Shown here: positions 9,444-17,082 of the stretch, piece after piece
Layout: the number at the start of each line of letters is the position of its first letter
Position numbering within the stretch: the stretch's first letter is position 1
Assembly (NCBI GenBank): GCA_023433505.1
Contig: JAEZCO010000069.1
Coordinates: forward strand, 1-61,473
Direction: 5' to 3'
From: Bacillota bacterium
GTDB taxonomy: Bacteria; Bacillota; Clostridia; Acetivibrionales; DTU013
DNA: 61,473 nucleotides
Made by a program: the position numbers and the translations under genes
Notes under the pieces: model-generated
What the model was told of the DNA's origin: nothing
The model's database searches: none
What the model saw: only the letters and a program-made list of their open reading frames with translations

Positions 9444-10736
9444 TTACCCGTTAATCAACCGCATAATATCGTTAAATGCCGCATAAACAGCAATGAGAAT
9501 TATCAGCACAAAACCCACCATTGAAATAAAAGCTTCTCTTTCCGGTTTTAACGGTTTTCTTCTGATGGCCTCGATTCCGATCAGTAAGATCCTGTTACCG
9601 TCAAGCATGGGGAAGGGGATCAGGTTGGTAGCTCCGATGGCAATGCTCATCAAGCCGGTCATCTGCAGCAGGTATATCAGCTTTGCCATGGTGTTGGGCC
9701 CTTGCTCCACCGCGGTTCCTATCGTCGAAACCATGCCGATGGGCCCCATCATCTGATTCAATTCCACCTGTCCGGTGACGAGCCATACCAGACTGTAGCC
9801 GACGCTTCGAACGATGGAATAGCTGAATACGATGGATTCCCGGAAGGAATCCCACAGGCTTCCCGTCTTTTCAGTGAACTCAATCCCCAGCAAATACTGT
9901 TCGGGAATTTTATCGGGTTTGGGTGTGATGTTTACATTGATCTCATTATTTTTTCTCAGTACGGTAATGCTTACTTCCTTATCCTTGGTTTTTTCCAGGT
10001 AGGAGACCAGCTGGCTTCTGTCGGATACCGGTACATCGTCAATTTTAACAATCCGGTCTCCGGCCATCAGGCCCACTTTTTCCGCAGGATAGCCCGGTGT
10101 GATGGATTTTATCACATTTGAATCCGGGCCGGTGCTGACGCTAAAGCCTACTCCCAGCCTGTATGCCGTACTTGCCGCAATTATTTCGGGGTCGATCGTG
10201 CTTTTATTTTTAACATTGTTCCTTATATATTCGACATCTGTCGTTTTGCCTTTAGAGACATAAAGGAACTGCATTACATCCAGAGGAAGATAAACGCCCT
10301 TGCCTCCGTAGCCTGTAATTTTATCGCCGACCTGCAAGCCTGCCGCAGTGGCGGGAGAGTTCTCATCGATTCTGGATATTTCCGTCGTGGAATACCCTTG
10401 CAGTGAAAAAACAATGGTTAGCAGGACGGCCGCGAGGATAAGGTTGGCCAAAGGCCCGCCAAAAGCCGTAAGCGCCCTGGCGTAACGGGGTTTGTTGTTA
10501 AAAGCCCGTTCGCTTGTCGACGCCTCCTCTTCGCCTTCCATCTTAACATAGGCCATTATGGGAAAAAGCCTTAAGGAGTAGGTGGTCTCGCCACGCTGAA
10601 TACTCCACAGCTTCGGTCCCACAAAAAGTGAAAATTCCTCTACCTTGATCCCGAACTTTTTTGCCGCCAGGAAATGCCCCAGCTCGTGTACAATCACTAT
10701 CACATTAAAGGCAACGAATGCCAGAATATAATTCAT
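9444..10736 (-). CDS. rseP: Site-2 intramembrane metalloprotease RseP
   Basis: An M50 zinc protease that cuts membrane-bound regulators such as anti-sigma factors. The 430 residues carry VHELGHFLAAKKFG at about residue 15 (HExxH zinc site in the first membrane segment), two PDZ-like stretches (DENSPATAAGLQVGDKITGY; TPGYPAEKVGLMAGDRIVKID) and the second motif NLIPFPMLDGNRI near 385. I start at MNYILAF because GGAGG precedes this ATG and it overlaps the dxr stop (ATGA); an earlier in-frame ATG lies inside dxr. The final gene pair is coupled to ispG. Confidence 0.95.
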   Translation of the reverse strand: MNYILAFVAFNVIVIVHELGHFLAAKKFGIKVEEFSLFVGPKLWSIQRGETTYSLRLFPIMAYVKMEGEEEASTSERAFNNKPRYARALTAFGGPLANLILAAVLLTIVFSLQGYSTTEISRIDENSPATAAGLQVGDKITGYGGKGVYLPLDVMQFLYVSKGKTTDVEYIRNNVKNKSTIDPEIIAASTAYRLGVGFSVSTGPDSNVIKSITPGYPAEKVGLMAGDRIVKIDDVPVSDRSQLVSYLEKTKDKEVSITVLRKNNEINVNITPKPDKIPEQYLLGIEFTEKTGSLWDSFRESIVFSYSIVRSVGYSLVWLVTGQVELNQMMGPIGMVSTIGTAVEQGPNTMAKLIYLLQMTGLMSIAIGATNLIPFPMLDGNRILLIGIEAIRRKPLKPEREAFISMVGFVLIILIAVYAAFNDIMRLING

Positions 10737-11875
10737 AGTAAACCTCCAACCATATTTCTTGCCCATCTGTCTGTTTCTATTATATCATCCAGACCCGGCA
10801 TTGTATTCACATTATGTTTTTGCATTACTTTTTCAATGATCCGGGGAATATCCAAAAATCCGATGGAACCCTTGAGGAAAAGCCCCACAACGGCTTCATT
10901 TGCGCCGTTCATCGCCGCAGGCATCGTTCCGCCCGCCTTCAAAGCTTGAAAAGCCAGTCCCAGACAGGGGAATGTCTTCATATCAGGCTCTTCAAAGGTC
11001 AAAGCCCCGCATTTCATAAAATCAAGTCTGGAAAAATTATTTATTGATCTTTCAGGAAATGTAAGCGCAAGCTGGATAGGAATCCGCATATCCGGCGAAC
11101 CCAACTGTGCAAGGATAGAGCCGTCAATATATTCCACCATGGAATGGATGATGCTCTGAGGATGTACCACGACTTTGATTTTATCCAGCTCCATGTCGAA
11201 AAGCCATTTTGCTTCAATTACTTCCAGACCCTTATTCATCAGCGTTGCGCAGTCAATGGTGATCTTACTGCCCATTTTCCAATTGGGGTGCTTCAAAGCA
11301 TCCTCCGCCTTCATGCCCGCAAGGCTCTCCCTGGTTTTCCCCCTGAAGGCGCCGCCGGATGCGGTAAGTATCAACTGCTTCACATCCTGACGCCTGCTTC
11401 CGTTCAGGCATTGGAAAATCGCAGAATGCTCACTGTCTACCGGAAATATTGCCACGTTATTGCGTTTTGCTTCCTCCATTACCAGGGACCCGGCAGTTAC
11501 CAGGGTCTCCTTATTGGCCAGCGCAATGTTTTTATGATTTCTTATGGCCTCAAGGGTCGGTATTAAACCGGCGATCCCTACGATGGAGGTAACCACCGTA
11601 TCGGTTTCATCCATTGAAGCCGCTTTTTTCATTCCGTCCAGTCCGTAAAGCACTTCCATGTCCAAATCCTTGAGCTTAACACTTAATTCGCCAGCAAGTT
11701 CTTTGGTCCCTACCGACAGAATACGGGGAGTGAATTCCCTTGCCTGTTTTTCCAGGAGCTCTATATTGGAATTGGCGGTCAAACCCGATACCTTTATTCC
11801 CAGGTTCCTTGCCACATCAAGTGTCTGGACGCCGATCGATCCCGTCGAACCAAGTATTGCTATGTTGTTTGCCAT
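10733..11875 (-). CDS. dxr: 1-deoxy-D-xylulose 5-phosphate reductoisomerase
   Basis: Dxr (IspC) commits deoxyxylulose phosphate to the isoprenoid pathway using NADPH. The N-terminal Rossmann site NIAILGSTGSIGVQTLDV, the metal-binding region PVDSEHSAIFQCL and the substrate-binding ALKHPNWKMGSKITIDCATLMNKGLEVIEA are all present in 380 residues, the normal length. GGGGAGAAGTC precedes the ATG. The stop overlaps the rseP start. Confidence 0.97.
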   Translation of the reverse strand: MANNIAILGSTGSIGVQTLDVARNLGIKVSGLTANSNIELLEKQAREFTPRILSVGTKELAGELSVKLKDLDMEVLYGLDGMKKAASMDETDTVVTSIVGIAGLIPTLEAIRNHKNIALANKETLVTAGSLVMEEAKRNNVAIFPVDSEHSAIFQCLNGSRRQDVKQLILTASGGAFRGKTRESLAGMKAEDALKHPNWKMGSKITIDCATLMNKGLEVIEAKWLFDMELDKIKVVVHPQSIIHSMVEYIDGSILAQLGSPDMRIPIQLALTFPERSINNFSRLDFMKCGALTFEEPDMKTFPCLGLAFQALKAGGTMPAAMNGANEAVVGLFLKGSIGFLDIPRIIEKVMQKHNVNTMPGLDDIIETDRWARNMVGGLL

Positions 11876-11924
11876 GACTTCTCCCCTATTTCCTATATCG
11901 AAAGATCCGTAATATTCTCAGCCC

Positions 11925-12779
11925 CTAATTAATCGAGAGCGACAGGCCCAAATAAAAATATACTACGGGCGCAACAAAAAGGATGCTGTCGAACCTGTCC
12001 AATACTCCGCCGTGACCCGGCATCAGATTCCCGTAATCCTTGATGCCCGCCTGCCTTTTTATGGCTGACGCGGCCCAGTCTCCTATCTGGGAAATAACTC
12101 CGCACAGCAGGCCCAGAAGCAGGTAATGGTAAAAAGGTATTCCGCCCGGATAGTAAATGCCTCTGGTATTCAGATATAAGCCAAGGGCAGTCATGATGGC
12201 CATACATCCTATAACACCGCCGATTGAGCCCTCCAGGCTCTTTTTAGGACTTACAACCGGAAGTATTTTTGTTTTTCCGAAGGCGACTCCGGTAAAATAA
12301 GCTGCGGTATCCGGGGCCCATGCTCCCGCAAATACCAGCCAGATATACAGATCGCCTCTTTCCCCCATATTTCTGACAAGGATGATGAAGGAAAACAGGA
12401 ATACTACATAAAATATACCCATAATTGTTACAGCTATATCTGTAATTGTGTATTGATCAAATTTAAAGATTAAAATACAAAATGCAGCAAGGATCGCCAA
12501 AAACATGACCATGGACAGACCTTTTGAAGGTAAGAACACATAGGTCAACCCATTCAGATTGATTTTATCCCGAAAAGCCAGGTACAGCAATGCCAGACAG
12601 GATACATAGCCAATGGTTTTGATGGGCTTATGACCGGCGTTTTCCATAGCACGGTAAAATTCATGAATTCCGATTAGCGCCAGAATGAATACGGCGATCC
12701 CCAATGCTTCCCTTCCCAGAAGCATGATGACAGCCAGAAGCACCAGGGCTGCAGCTCCACTGAGTATACGCGTTCTCAT
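11925..12779 (-). CDS. cdsA: Phosphatidate cytidylyltransferase CdsA
   Basis: CdsA makes CDP-diacylglycerol, the precursor of membrane phospholipids. The 284-residue protein has about eight hydrophobic segments and the family signature SPKKSLEGSIGGVIG plus GHGGVLDRFDSILF near the C terminus. Its ATG overlaps the uppS stop (ATGA) and dxr follows after 49 bases, an order conserved in Firmicutes. Confidence 0.96.
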   Translation of the reverse strand: MRTRILSGAAALVLLAVIMLLGREALGIAVFILALIGIHEFYRAMENAGHKPIKTIGYVSCLALLYLAFRDKINLNGLTYVFLPSKGLSMVMFLAILAAFCILIFKFDQYTITDIAVTIMGIFYVVFLFSFIILVRNMGERGDLYIWLVFAGAWAPDTAAYFTGVAFGKTKILPVVSPKKSLEGSIGGVIGCMAIMTALGLYLNTRGIYYPGGIPFYHYLLLGLLCGVISQIGDWAASAIKRQAGIKDYGNLMPGHGGVLDRFDSILFVAPVVYFYLGLSLSIN

Positions 12780-13525
12780 TTGCCTATTCCTCCATATCTT
12801 CTGTTTCTTTTTTGATACTCCTCGACGGCCTCAAGAAGGTCCTTTTTTGAAAAGTCGGGCCAGAGGATATTGGAGTACCAAAATTCTGCATAAGAGGACT
12901 GCCACAGAAGAAAATTGCTTAATCTGTTTTCACCGCTTGGCCTGATTACCAGGTCAGGATCAGGTATTCCGGCGGTATAGAGGTAATTGGAGACCAATTG
13001 TTCATTGATGGCGTCGGTACTAAGGCCGCCTTTTTTTACATCCATTGCTATTCTTCTCACCATTTCAACGATTTCGCCCCTGCTGCCGTAGTTCAATGCA
13101 ATAACCAGCGTCAAGCCATTATTCTTTTTAGTGCTTTCCATGACTCTGACGATTTCTTTTTTGATTTCCTCCGTTAAGCCGTTGGAATCTCCAATGATCT
13201 TTATTTTAATATTTTCTCCGGCGATTTCCCTCTCCGCATTTTTCAGAAACTCCAGAAGCAGAGACATCAGCGCATCCACTTCGTCTTTGGGCCTTGACCA
13301 GTTTTCGGTTGAAAAGGCGTAGACGGTTAAATATTTTATTCCGATTTCATTACTGTATCTTACAATTTTTTTCAAGGTATTGGCGCCTTCGCGATGCCCC
13401 ACACTTCGCGGCAATCCTCTTCCCGACGCCCAACGTCCGTTGCCGTCCATTACGATTGCGACATGTGCCGGCAGGGTATTCCTGTCCATATTGATTGACT
13501 TGCTGCGTTTGCCGAAAAAAAACAT
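12776..13525 (-). CDS. uppS: Undecaprenyl diphosphate synthase (isoprenyl transferase)
   Basis: UppS makes the C55 lipid carrier for peptidoglycan. The hallmark HVAIVMDGNGRWASGRGLPR, the region TVYAFSTENWSRP and the C-terminal RPSGENRLSNFLLWQSSYAEFWY are intact. I take the start at MFFFGKRS (249 residues) because TCTGGAGGAACGG precedes it and a promoter lies at 13559-13587; a longer frame upstream would begin before that promoter. It links the isoprenoid genes to cell-wall synthesis and is coupled to cdsA. Confidence 0.96.
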   Translation of the reverse strand: MFFFGKRSKSINMDRNTLPAHVAIVMDGNGRWASGRGLPRSVGHREGANTLKKIVRYSNEIGIKYLTVYAFSTENWSRPKDEVDALMSLLLEFLKNAEREIAGENIKIKIIGDSNGLTEEIKKEIVRVMESTKKNNGLTLVIALNYGSRGEIVEMVRRIAMDVKKGGLSTDAINEQLVSNYLYTAGIPDPDLVIRPSGENRLSNFLLWQSSYAEFWYSNILWPDFSKKDLLEAVEEYQKRNRRYGGIGK

Positions 13526-13558
13526 CCGTTCCTCCAGATCCGATTTATACCATAATCT

Positions 13559-13587
13559 ATTATATAGAACATAATCTTGAAAAACAA
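13559..13587 (-). promoter_or_regulatory. Sigma-A promoter of uppS-cdsA-dxr-rseP-ispG
   Basis: TTGTTT and TATAAT with a 17-base spacer on the minus strand, about 30 bases before the uppS start. It follows directly after a strong terminator hairpin, so a new transcript begins here. Confidence 0.75.
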
Positions 13588-13630
13588 GAAAATTTGCTTC
13601 GGTGAAATATAAACGCTGAAGCAAATTTTC
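13588..13630 (-). terminator. Rho-independent terminator after the frr transcript
   Basis: Thirteen paired bases (GAAAATTTGCTTC with GAAGCAAATTTTC) around a 17-base loop, followed on the minus strand by TTGTTTTTC. The T tract overlaps the -35 box of the uppS promoter. Confidence 0.75.
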
Positions 13631-13708
13631 CTGATCACTTTTGATTTTAAGTTTTATAATCCATCAATGCCGCGATGCAATGTATCCGTGACTAGCAAAA
13701 CATTTCCA

Positions 13709-13912
13709 TCAATCCGGCAAGTCAAAATTACATACTACCAATTCCTGCGTTGTAGTACTCAAGGCATTCTGCCTTACAACCCTGGACTGAAGGCTGTAAT
13801 CTTTCCCTGCTTTTCTAGGTGCCGCAGTAAGCTTTACCCTGATATCGGCAATTCCCGCGTCTTTTAGAAGCTGAAACGCCTCCCCAAGCGGAAAGCCTGT
13901 TACATCAATCAT
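13709..13912 (-). CDS. Small PASTA-like protein downstream of frr
   Basis: A 67-residue protein starting MIDVTGFPLGEAFQLLKDAGI, which reads like one PASTA-type unit (a domain otherwise found in penicillin-binding proteins and PrkC kinases). It has no signal peptide or membrane segment. The ATG overlaps the frr stop, so it is translationally coupled to frr. I know similar short frames beside frr in Clostridia, but no function. The coupling and the good frame make a real gene likely. Confidence 0.7.
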   Translation of the reverse strand: MIDVTGFPLGEAFQLLKDAGIADIRVKLTAAPRKAGKDYSLQSRVVRQNALSTTTQELVVCNFDLPD

Positions 13913-14466
13913 ACCTCTAATATTTCCTTGTCCTTCAGCTCAATGATTTTGTCAATGTCAGTAATGTATTTGTCCGTAAGCTTTTGAATATCGGTTTCCG
14001 CATCCTTAAGATCATCTTCGGTGATATCGCCGTTCTTCTTCTGGGTTTTGAAATGCTCAATGGAATCTCTGCGGATGGATCTGATCGCCACTTTCGAATC
14101 TTCTCCATGCTTCTTCACCGCTTTGGTCAGCTCTTTTCTTCTTTCTTCCGTTAATACGGGAAACACCAGCCGGATAACTTTTCCGTCATTGTTGGGATTA
14201 ATTCCTATATCAGACTTTTGAATGGCTTTTTCAATATCCTTCAGGATTTTGGCCTCCCATGGCTGGATCACAATGACACGCGCTTCGGGGACGGAAATAC
14301 TCCCCAACTGGTTTATGGGAGTAGCAGCTCCATAATAATCTACGGAGATCCTGTCCAATATGGAAGGATTTGCCCTGCCTGCCCTGAGTCCTGCCAGTTC
14401 TTCCTTCAGAACGTGAATAGCCTTGCCCATTTTTTCTTCAATCGCTATGTAAGCTTCCTTTGCCAT
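13909..14466 (-). CDS. frr: Ribosome recycling factor
   Basis: Frr releases ribosomes from mRNA after termination, together with EF-G. The 185-residue protein has the expected AGRANPSILDRISVDYYGAATPINQLGSISVPEAR block and the long helices with RRKELTKAVKKHGEDSKVAIRSIRRD. AAGGAGG precedes the ATG. A palindromic repeat lies between it and pyrH. Confidence 0.97.
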   Translation of the reverse strand: MAKEAYIAIEEKMGKAIHVLKEELAGLRAGRANPSILDRISVDYYGAATPINQLGSISVPEARVIVIQPWEAKILKDIEKAIQKSDIGINPNNDGKVIRLVFPVLTEERRKELTKAVKKHGEDSKVAIRSIRRDSIEHFKTQKKNGDITEDDLKDAETDIQKLTDKYITDIDKIIELKDKEILEV

Positions 14467-14487
14467 ACTTTTTCCTCCTTATTTATG

Positions 14488-14545
14488 AAAGGGGACATAC
14501 CCGCCGAATCCAGGGTATTCCATCGCAGGAGGAAATGTCCCCTTT
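14488..14545. repeat. REP-like palindrome between pyrH and frr
   Basis: AAAGGGGACAT and ATGTCCCCTTT (11 bp, perfect) enclose a second stem, ATACCC/GGGTAT, with about 58 bases in total. It has no T tract on the minus strand before frr and so is not a classical terminator. The GGGGACA/TGTCCCC arms look like REP elements moved by RAYT transposases; that is inference. Confidence 0.6.
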
Positions 14546-14575
14546 TAATCATTTTCCTTCATTTTGCTATACCTG

Positions 14576-15283
14576 TCAATGAATGATTGTGCCGGTATGC
14601 TGTCCCATTACAACCCTCATTATGTTTTCGGAATCATCCAGTTTAAATACGATGATGGGGATGTTATTGTCCATACATAACGAAAGCGCCGTTGAATCCA
14701 TAACTCCCAATCTTTTGTTCAATGCATCAATGTAGGTGATGCTGTCAAATCTTACGGCATCGGGATTGGTGGACGGGTCGCAATCATATACTCCGTCCAC
14801 GGTCTTGGCCATCAGGATGACCTCGGCGTCGATTTCCGCCGCTCTCAATGCTGCCGTAGTGTCCGTGGAAAAGTAGGGATTCCCCGTTCCGCAGGCAAAT
14901 ATCACGATTCTTTTTTTATCCAGATGCCTGATAGCTTTTCTTCTTATATAAGGCTCGGCTATTTGCCTCATCTCTATAGCGGTCTGCACCCTTGTAGGGA
15001 TTCCTCTTGCCTCAAGCGAATCCTGCAGTGCCAGGGAGTTGATAACCGTGGCCAGCATCCCCATATGATCCGCCGTTGTCCTGTCCATTCCCTTGCCGCT
15101 GCGCCCCCTCCAAAAGTTTCCGCCTCCGACCACAATGGAGATCTCGATTCCAAGGTCGTAAGCATCCCGTATCCTGTCGGAAATCCTCCCCAGCATATCG
15201 GTGTCTATTCCAGTCTTGCCTGCTCCTGCCAGAGCTTCTCCGCTGAGCTTTAACAATACTCTTTTGTATTTTGGCGTAGCCAT
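14576..15283 (-). CDS. pyrH: UMP kinase
   Basis: PyrH phosphorylates UMP to UDP for all pyrimidine nucleotides. The 235-residue amino-acid-kinase-fold protein has KRVLLKLSGEALAG at the start, SIVVGGGNFWRGR, and GTGNPYFSTDTTAALRAAEI. I start at MATPKYKR, which matches the family start and has GGGGG upstream; an ATG eight codons earlier is less well served. It sits between tsf and frr as in most bacteria. Confidence 0.96.
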   Translation of the reverse strand: MATPKYKRVLLKLSGEALAGAGKTGIDTDMLGRISDRIRDAYDLGIEISIVVGGGNFWRGRSGKGMDRTTADHMGMLATVINSLALQDSLEARGIPTRVQTAIEMRQIAEPYIRRKAIRHLDKKRIVIFACGTGNPYFSTDTTAALRAAEIDAEVILMAKTVDGVYDCDPSTNPDAVRFDSITYIDALNKRLGVMDSTALSLCMDNNIPIIVFKLDDSENIMRVVMGQHTGTIIH

Positions 15284-15353
15284 TGAAACTGTACCCCCAC
15301 TATTCATTAATTTTCTACATCAAATTGAAAATTCCTGCTGGAACCAATAAATT

Positions 15354-15391
15354 TCATAAAAAAGGGAACATACATGATATAATATGTTCCC
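15354..15391 (-). terminator. Rho-independent terminator after tsf
   Basis: GGGAACATA pairs with TATGTTCCC around a 10-base loop and is followed on the minus strand by seven Ts, 8 bases past the tsf stop. Confidence 0.85.
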
Positions 15392-15398
15392 CCGTTAA

Positions 15399-16046
15399 TT
15401 AACCACCGATCTGTTTCATTACCTCATCTGCGAAATTTTCTTCTTTCTTTGCGATGCCTTCGCCTCTTTCGAATCTGACGAATCTTCTTATATTGATGTT
15501 CTCACCAATGGCGGCAATTTTTTCTGTCATCAGCTGCTTGATGGTCTTGTCCGGATCCTTTATCCAACCCTGCTCCATAAGGCAGAATTCCTTATAGAAT
15601 TTCTCGATTCTTCCCTCAACCATTTTTTCAATGATCTTCTCAGGCTTGCCTTCGTTCAGGGCTTGGGCCTTCAGGATTTCCTTTTCTTTTTCCAGAATAT
15701 CCGCAGGGACTTCTTCTCTCCTGACATACTCAGGCTTTGCGGCTGCTATCTGCATTGCTATGTCTTTGACAAAAGTTTTGAATTCTTCATTTGCCGCAGC
15801 AAAATCCGTTTCAATGTTGACTTCTACAAGTACTCCGATTCTGCCGTTTCCGTGTATGTAGGCTTCTACCAGGCCCTCGGCTGCGATTCTGCCGGCTTTC
15901 TTGGCAGCAGCTGCAAGTCCCTTTTCCCTTAAATACTCAATGGCTTTGTCTATATTTCCGTTCGTTTCCGTCAAGGCCTTCTTGCAATCCATCATTCCGG
16001 CCCCGGTCCTCTCACGAAGTTGTTTTACCAATTCAGCAGTAATCAT
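15399..16046 (-). CDS. tsf: Translation elongation factor Ts
   Basis: EF-Ts recycles EF-Tu by exchanging GDP for GTP. The 215-residue protein has the UBA-like N terminus (ITAELVKQLRERTGAGMMDCKKAL) with the TGAGMMDCKKAL signature, then VLVEVNIETDFAA. The start is MITAEL, preceded by GGAGGAATTTGT. The length is that of the short Gram-positive/cyanobacterial type. A terminator-like hairpin separates it from rpsB. Confidence 0.97.
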   Translation of the reverse strand: MITAELVKQLRERTGAGMMDCKKALTETNGNIDKAIEYLREKGLAAAAKKAGRIAAEGLVEAYIHGNGRIGVLVEVNIETDFAAANEEFKTFVKDIAMQIAAAKPEYVRREEVPADILEKEKEILKAQALNEGKPEKIIEKMVEGRIEKFYKEFCLMEQGWIKDPDKTIKQLMTEKIAAIGENINIRRFVRFERGEGIAKKEENFADEVMKQIGG

Positions 16047-16093
16047 ACAAATTCCTCCAAACAATCATTAATCATAGTATTGACACATATTTT

Positions 16094-16130
16094 CAAAAAA
16101 ATCCGGTCCCGGCATGACCAAGACCGGATT
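16094..16130 (-). terminator. Terminator or attenuator between rpsB and tsf
   Basis: AATCCGGTC pairs with GACCGGATT around a 13-base loop, followed on the minus strand by TTTTTG. It lies between two cotranscribed genes, so it probably lowers tsf output relative to rpsB rather than ending the operon. Confidence 0.75.
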
Positions 16131-16148
16131 ATTATCTTTTTGACGGTT

Positions 16149-16925
16149 TTAAGCTTCAACCGCGCTCAAATCACCGGCTGCAGCTTCGTCTGTTTCATTG
16201 ATCTTGCTGGCTTCATCCACGGAATTGTCCGCCGACATCTCCTCGCCCTGCCTGCCTTCCAGTATGGCGTCCGCTATCTTTGCCGCAATAAGCTTGACGG
16301 CTCTGATTGCATCATCGTTGCCTGGAATTACATAATCTACTTCATCCGGGTCGCAGTTGGTATCAACGATTGCTACGACAGGAATACCAAGCTTTCTGGC
16401 TTCCAGTATGGCAATCCTTTCCTTCCTGGGGTCAACAACAAACAATGCGCCGGGAACTCTCTTCATGTTCTTGATTCCGCCAAGATATTTTTCAAGCTTT
16501 TCCATCTCGCCTTTCAGCTTGATAACTTCCTTCTTGGGAAGAACTTCAAAGAGTCCGTTCTTTTCCATATTGTCCAGCTGATTCAGCCTGTCAATCCTTT
16601 TGCGGATCGTTTTGAAGTTTGTAAGCATGCCGCCCAGCCACCTTGCGTTTACAAAGAACTGGCTGCTTCTCTCGGCTTCTTCCTTGATTGAATCCTGGGC
16701 CTGCTTTTTGGTCCCTACGAAAAGTACATCCTCGCCGTTCATGGCAATTTCTCTGATAAAGAAATATGCCTCTTCAACCTTCTTTACGGTTTTCTGCAGA
16801 TCGATGATATAGATGCCGTTTCTTTCCGTAAAGATGTATTCGGCCATTTTGGGATTCCATCTCCGGGTCTGATGACCGAAGTGGACACCTGCTTCTAGCA
16901 GCTGTTTCATTGAAATTACTGACAT
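16149..16925 (-). CDS. rpsB: 30S ribosomal protein S2
   Basis: S2 is a late-joining 30S protein. The N-terminal MKQLLEAGVHFGHQTRRWNPKM, the central VLFVGTKKQAQDSI and the C-terminal PGNDDAIRAVKLI are canonical. At 258 residues it carries an acidic tail (about 225-258) rich in A, E, D and S, common in S2. AGGAGGGTTAAATC precedes the ATG. Confidence 0.97.
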   Translation of the reverse strand: MSVISMKQLLEAGVHFGHQTRRWNPKMAEYIFTERNGIYIIDLQKTVKKVEEAYFFIREIAMNGEDVLFVGTKKQAQDSIKEEAERSSQFFVNARWLGGMLTNFKTIRKRIDRLNQLDNMEKNGLFEVLPKKEVIKLKGEMEKLEKYLGGIKNMKRVPGALFVVDPRKERIAILEARKLGIPVVAIVDTNCDPDEVDYVIPGNDDAIRAVKLIAAKIADAILEGRQGEEMSADNSVDEASKINETDEAAAGDLSAVEA

Positions 16926-17060
16926 GATTTAACCCTCCTAAGTTTTACACCACCACTGCCGTCATCCTCGCAAATCACCCTTTGGGCACTTCTTTGCAAG
17001 TCATTCAGTGTGAGTATTTTAATCGTTATGTAGTATAACACATGAAATGCCGTTTTACAA
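16926..17060 (-). promoter_or_regulatory. rpsB promoter and structured 5' leader
   Basis: On the minus strand TTGTAA and TATACT are spaced by 17 bases (17032-17060). The leader of about 100 bases holds a stem CTTGCAAA/TTTGCGAG with an inner CCC/GGG stem (16967-17000). S2 leaders are known autoregulatory sites in several phyla; whether this hairpin does that is inference. Confidence 0.65.
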
Positions 17061-17082
17061 GATAAATTTGTGCAATTGATTT

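Noticed and set aside
14488..14545. Terminator after pyrH
   Set aside because: The hairpin is strong but lacks a T run on the minus strand and lies right before the frr ribosome site; listed as a repeat instead.
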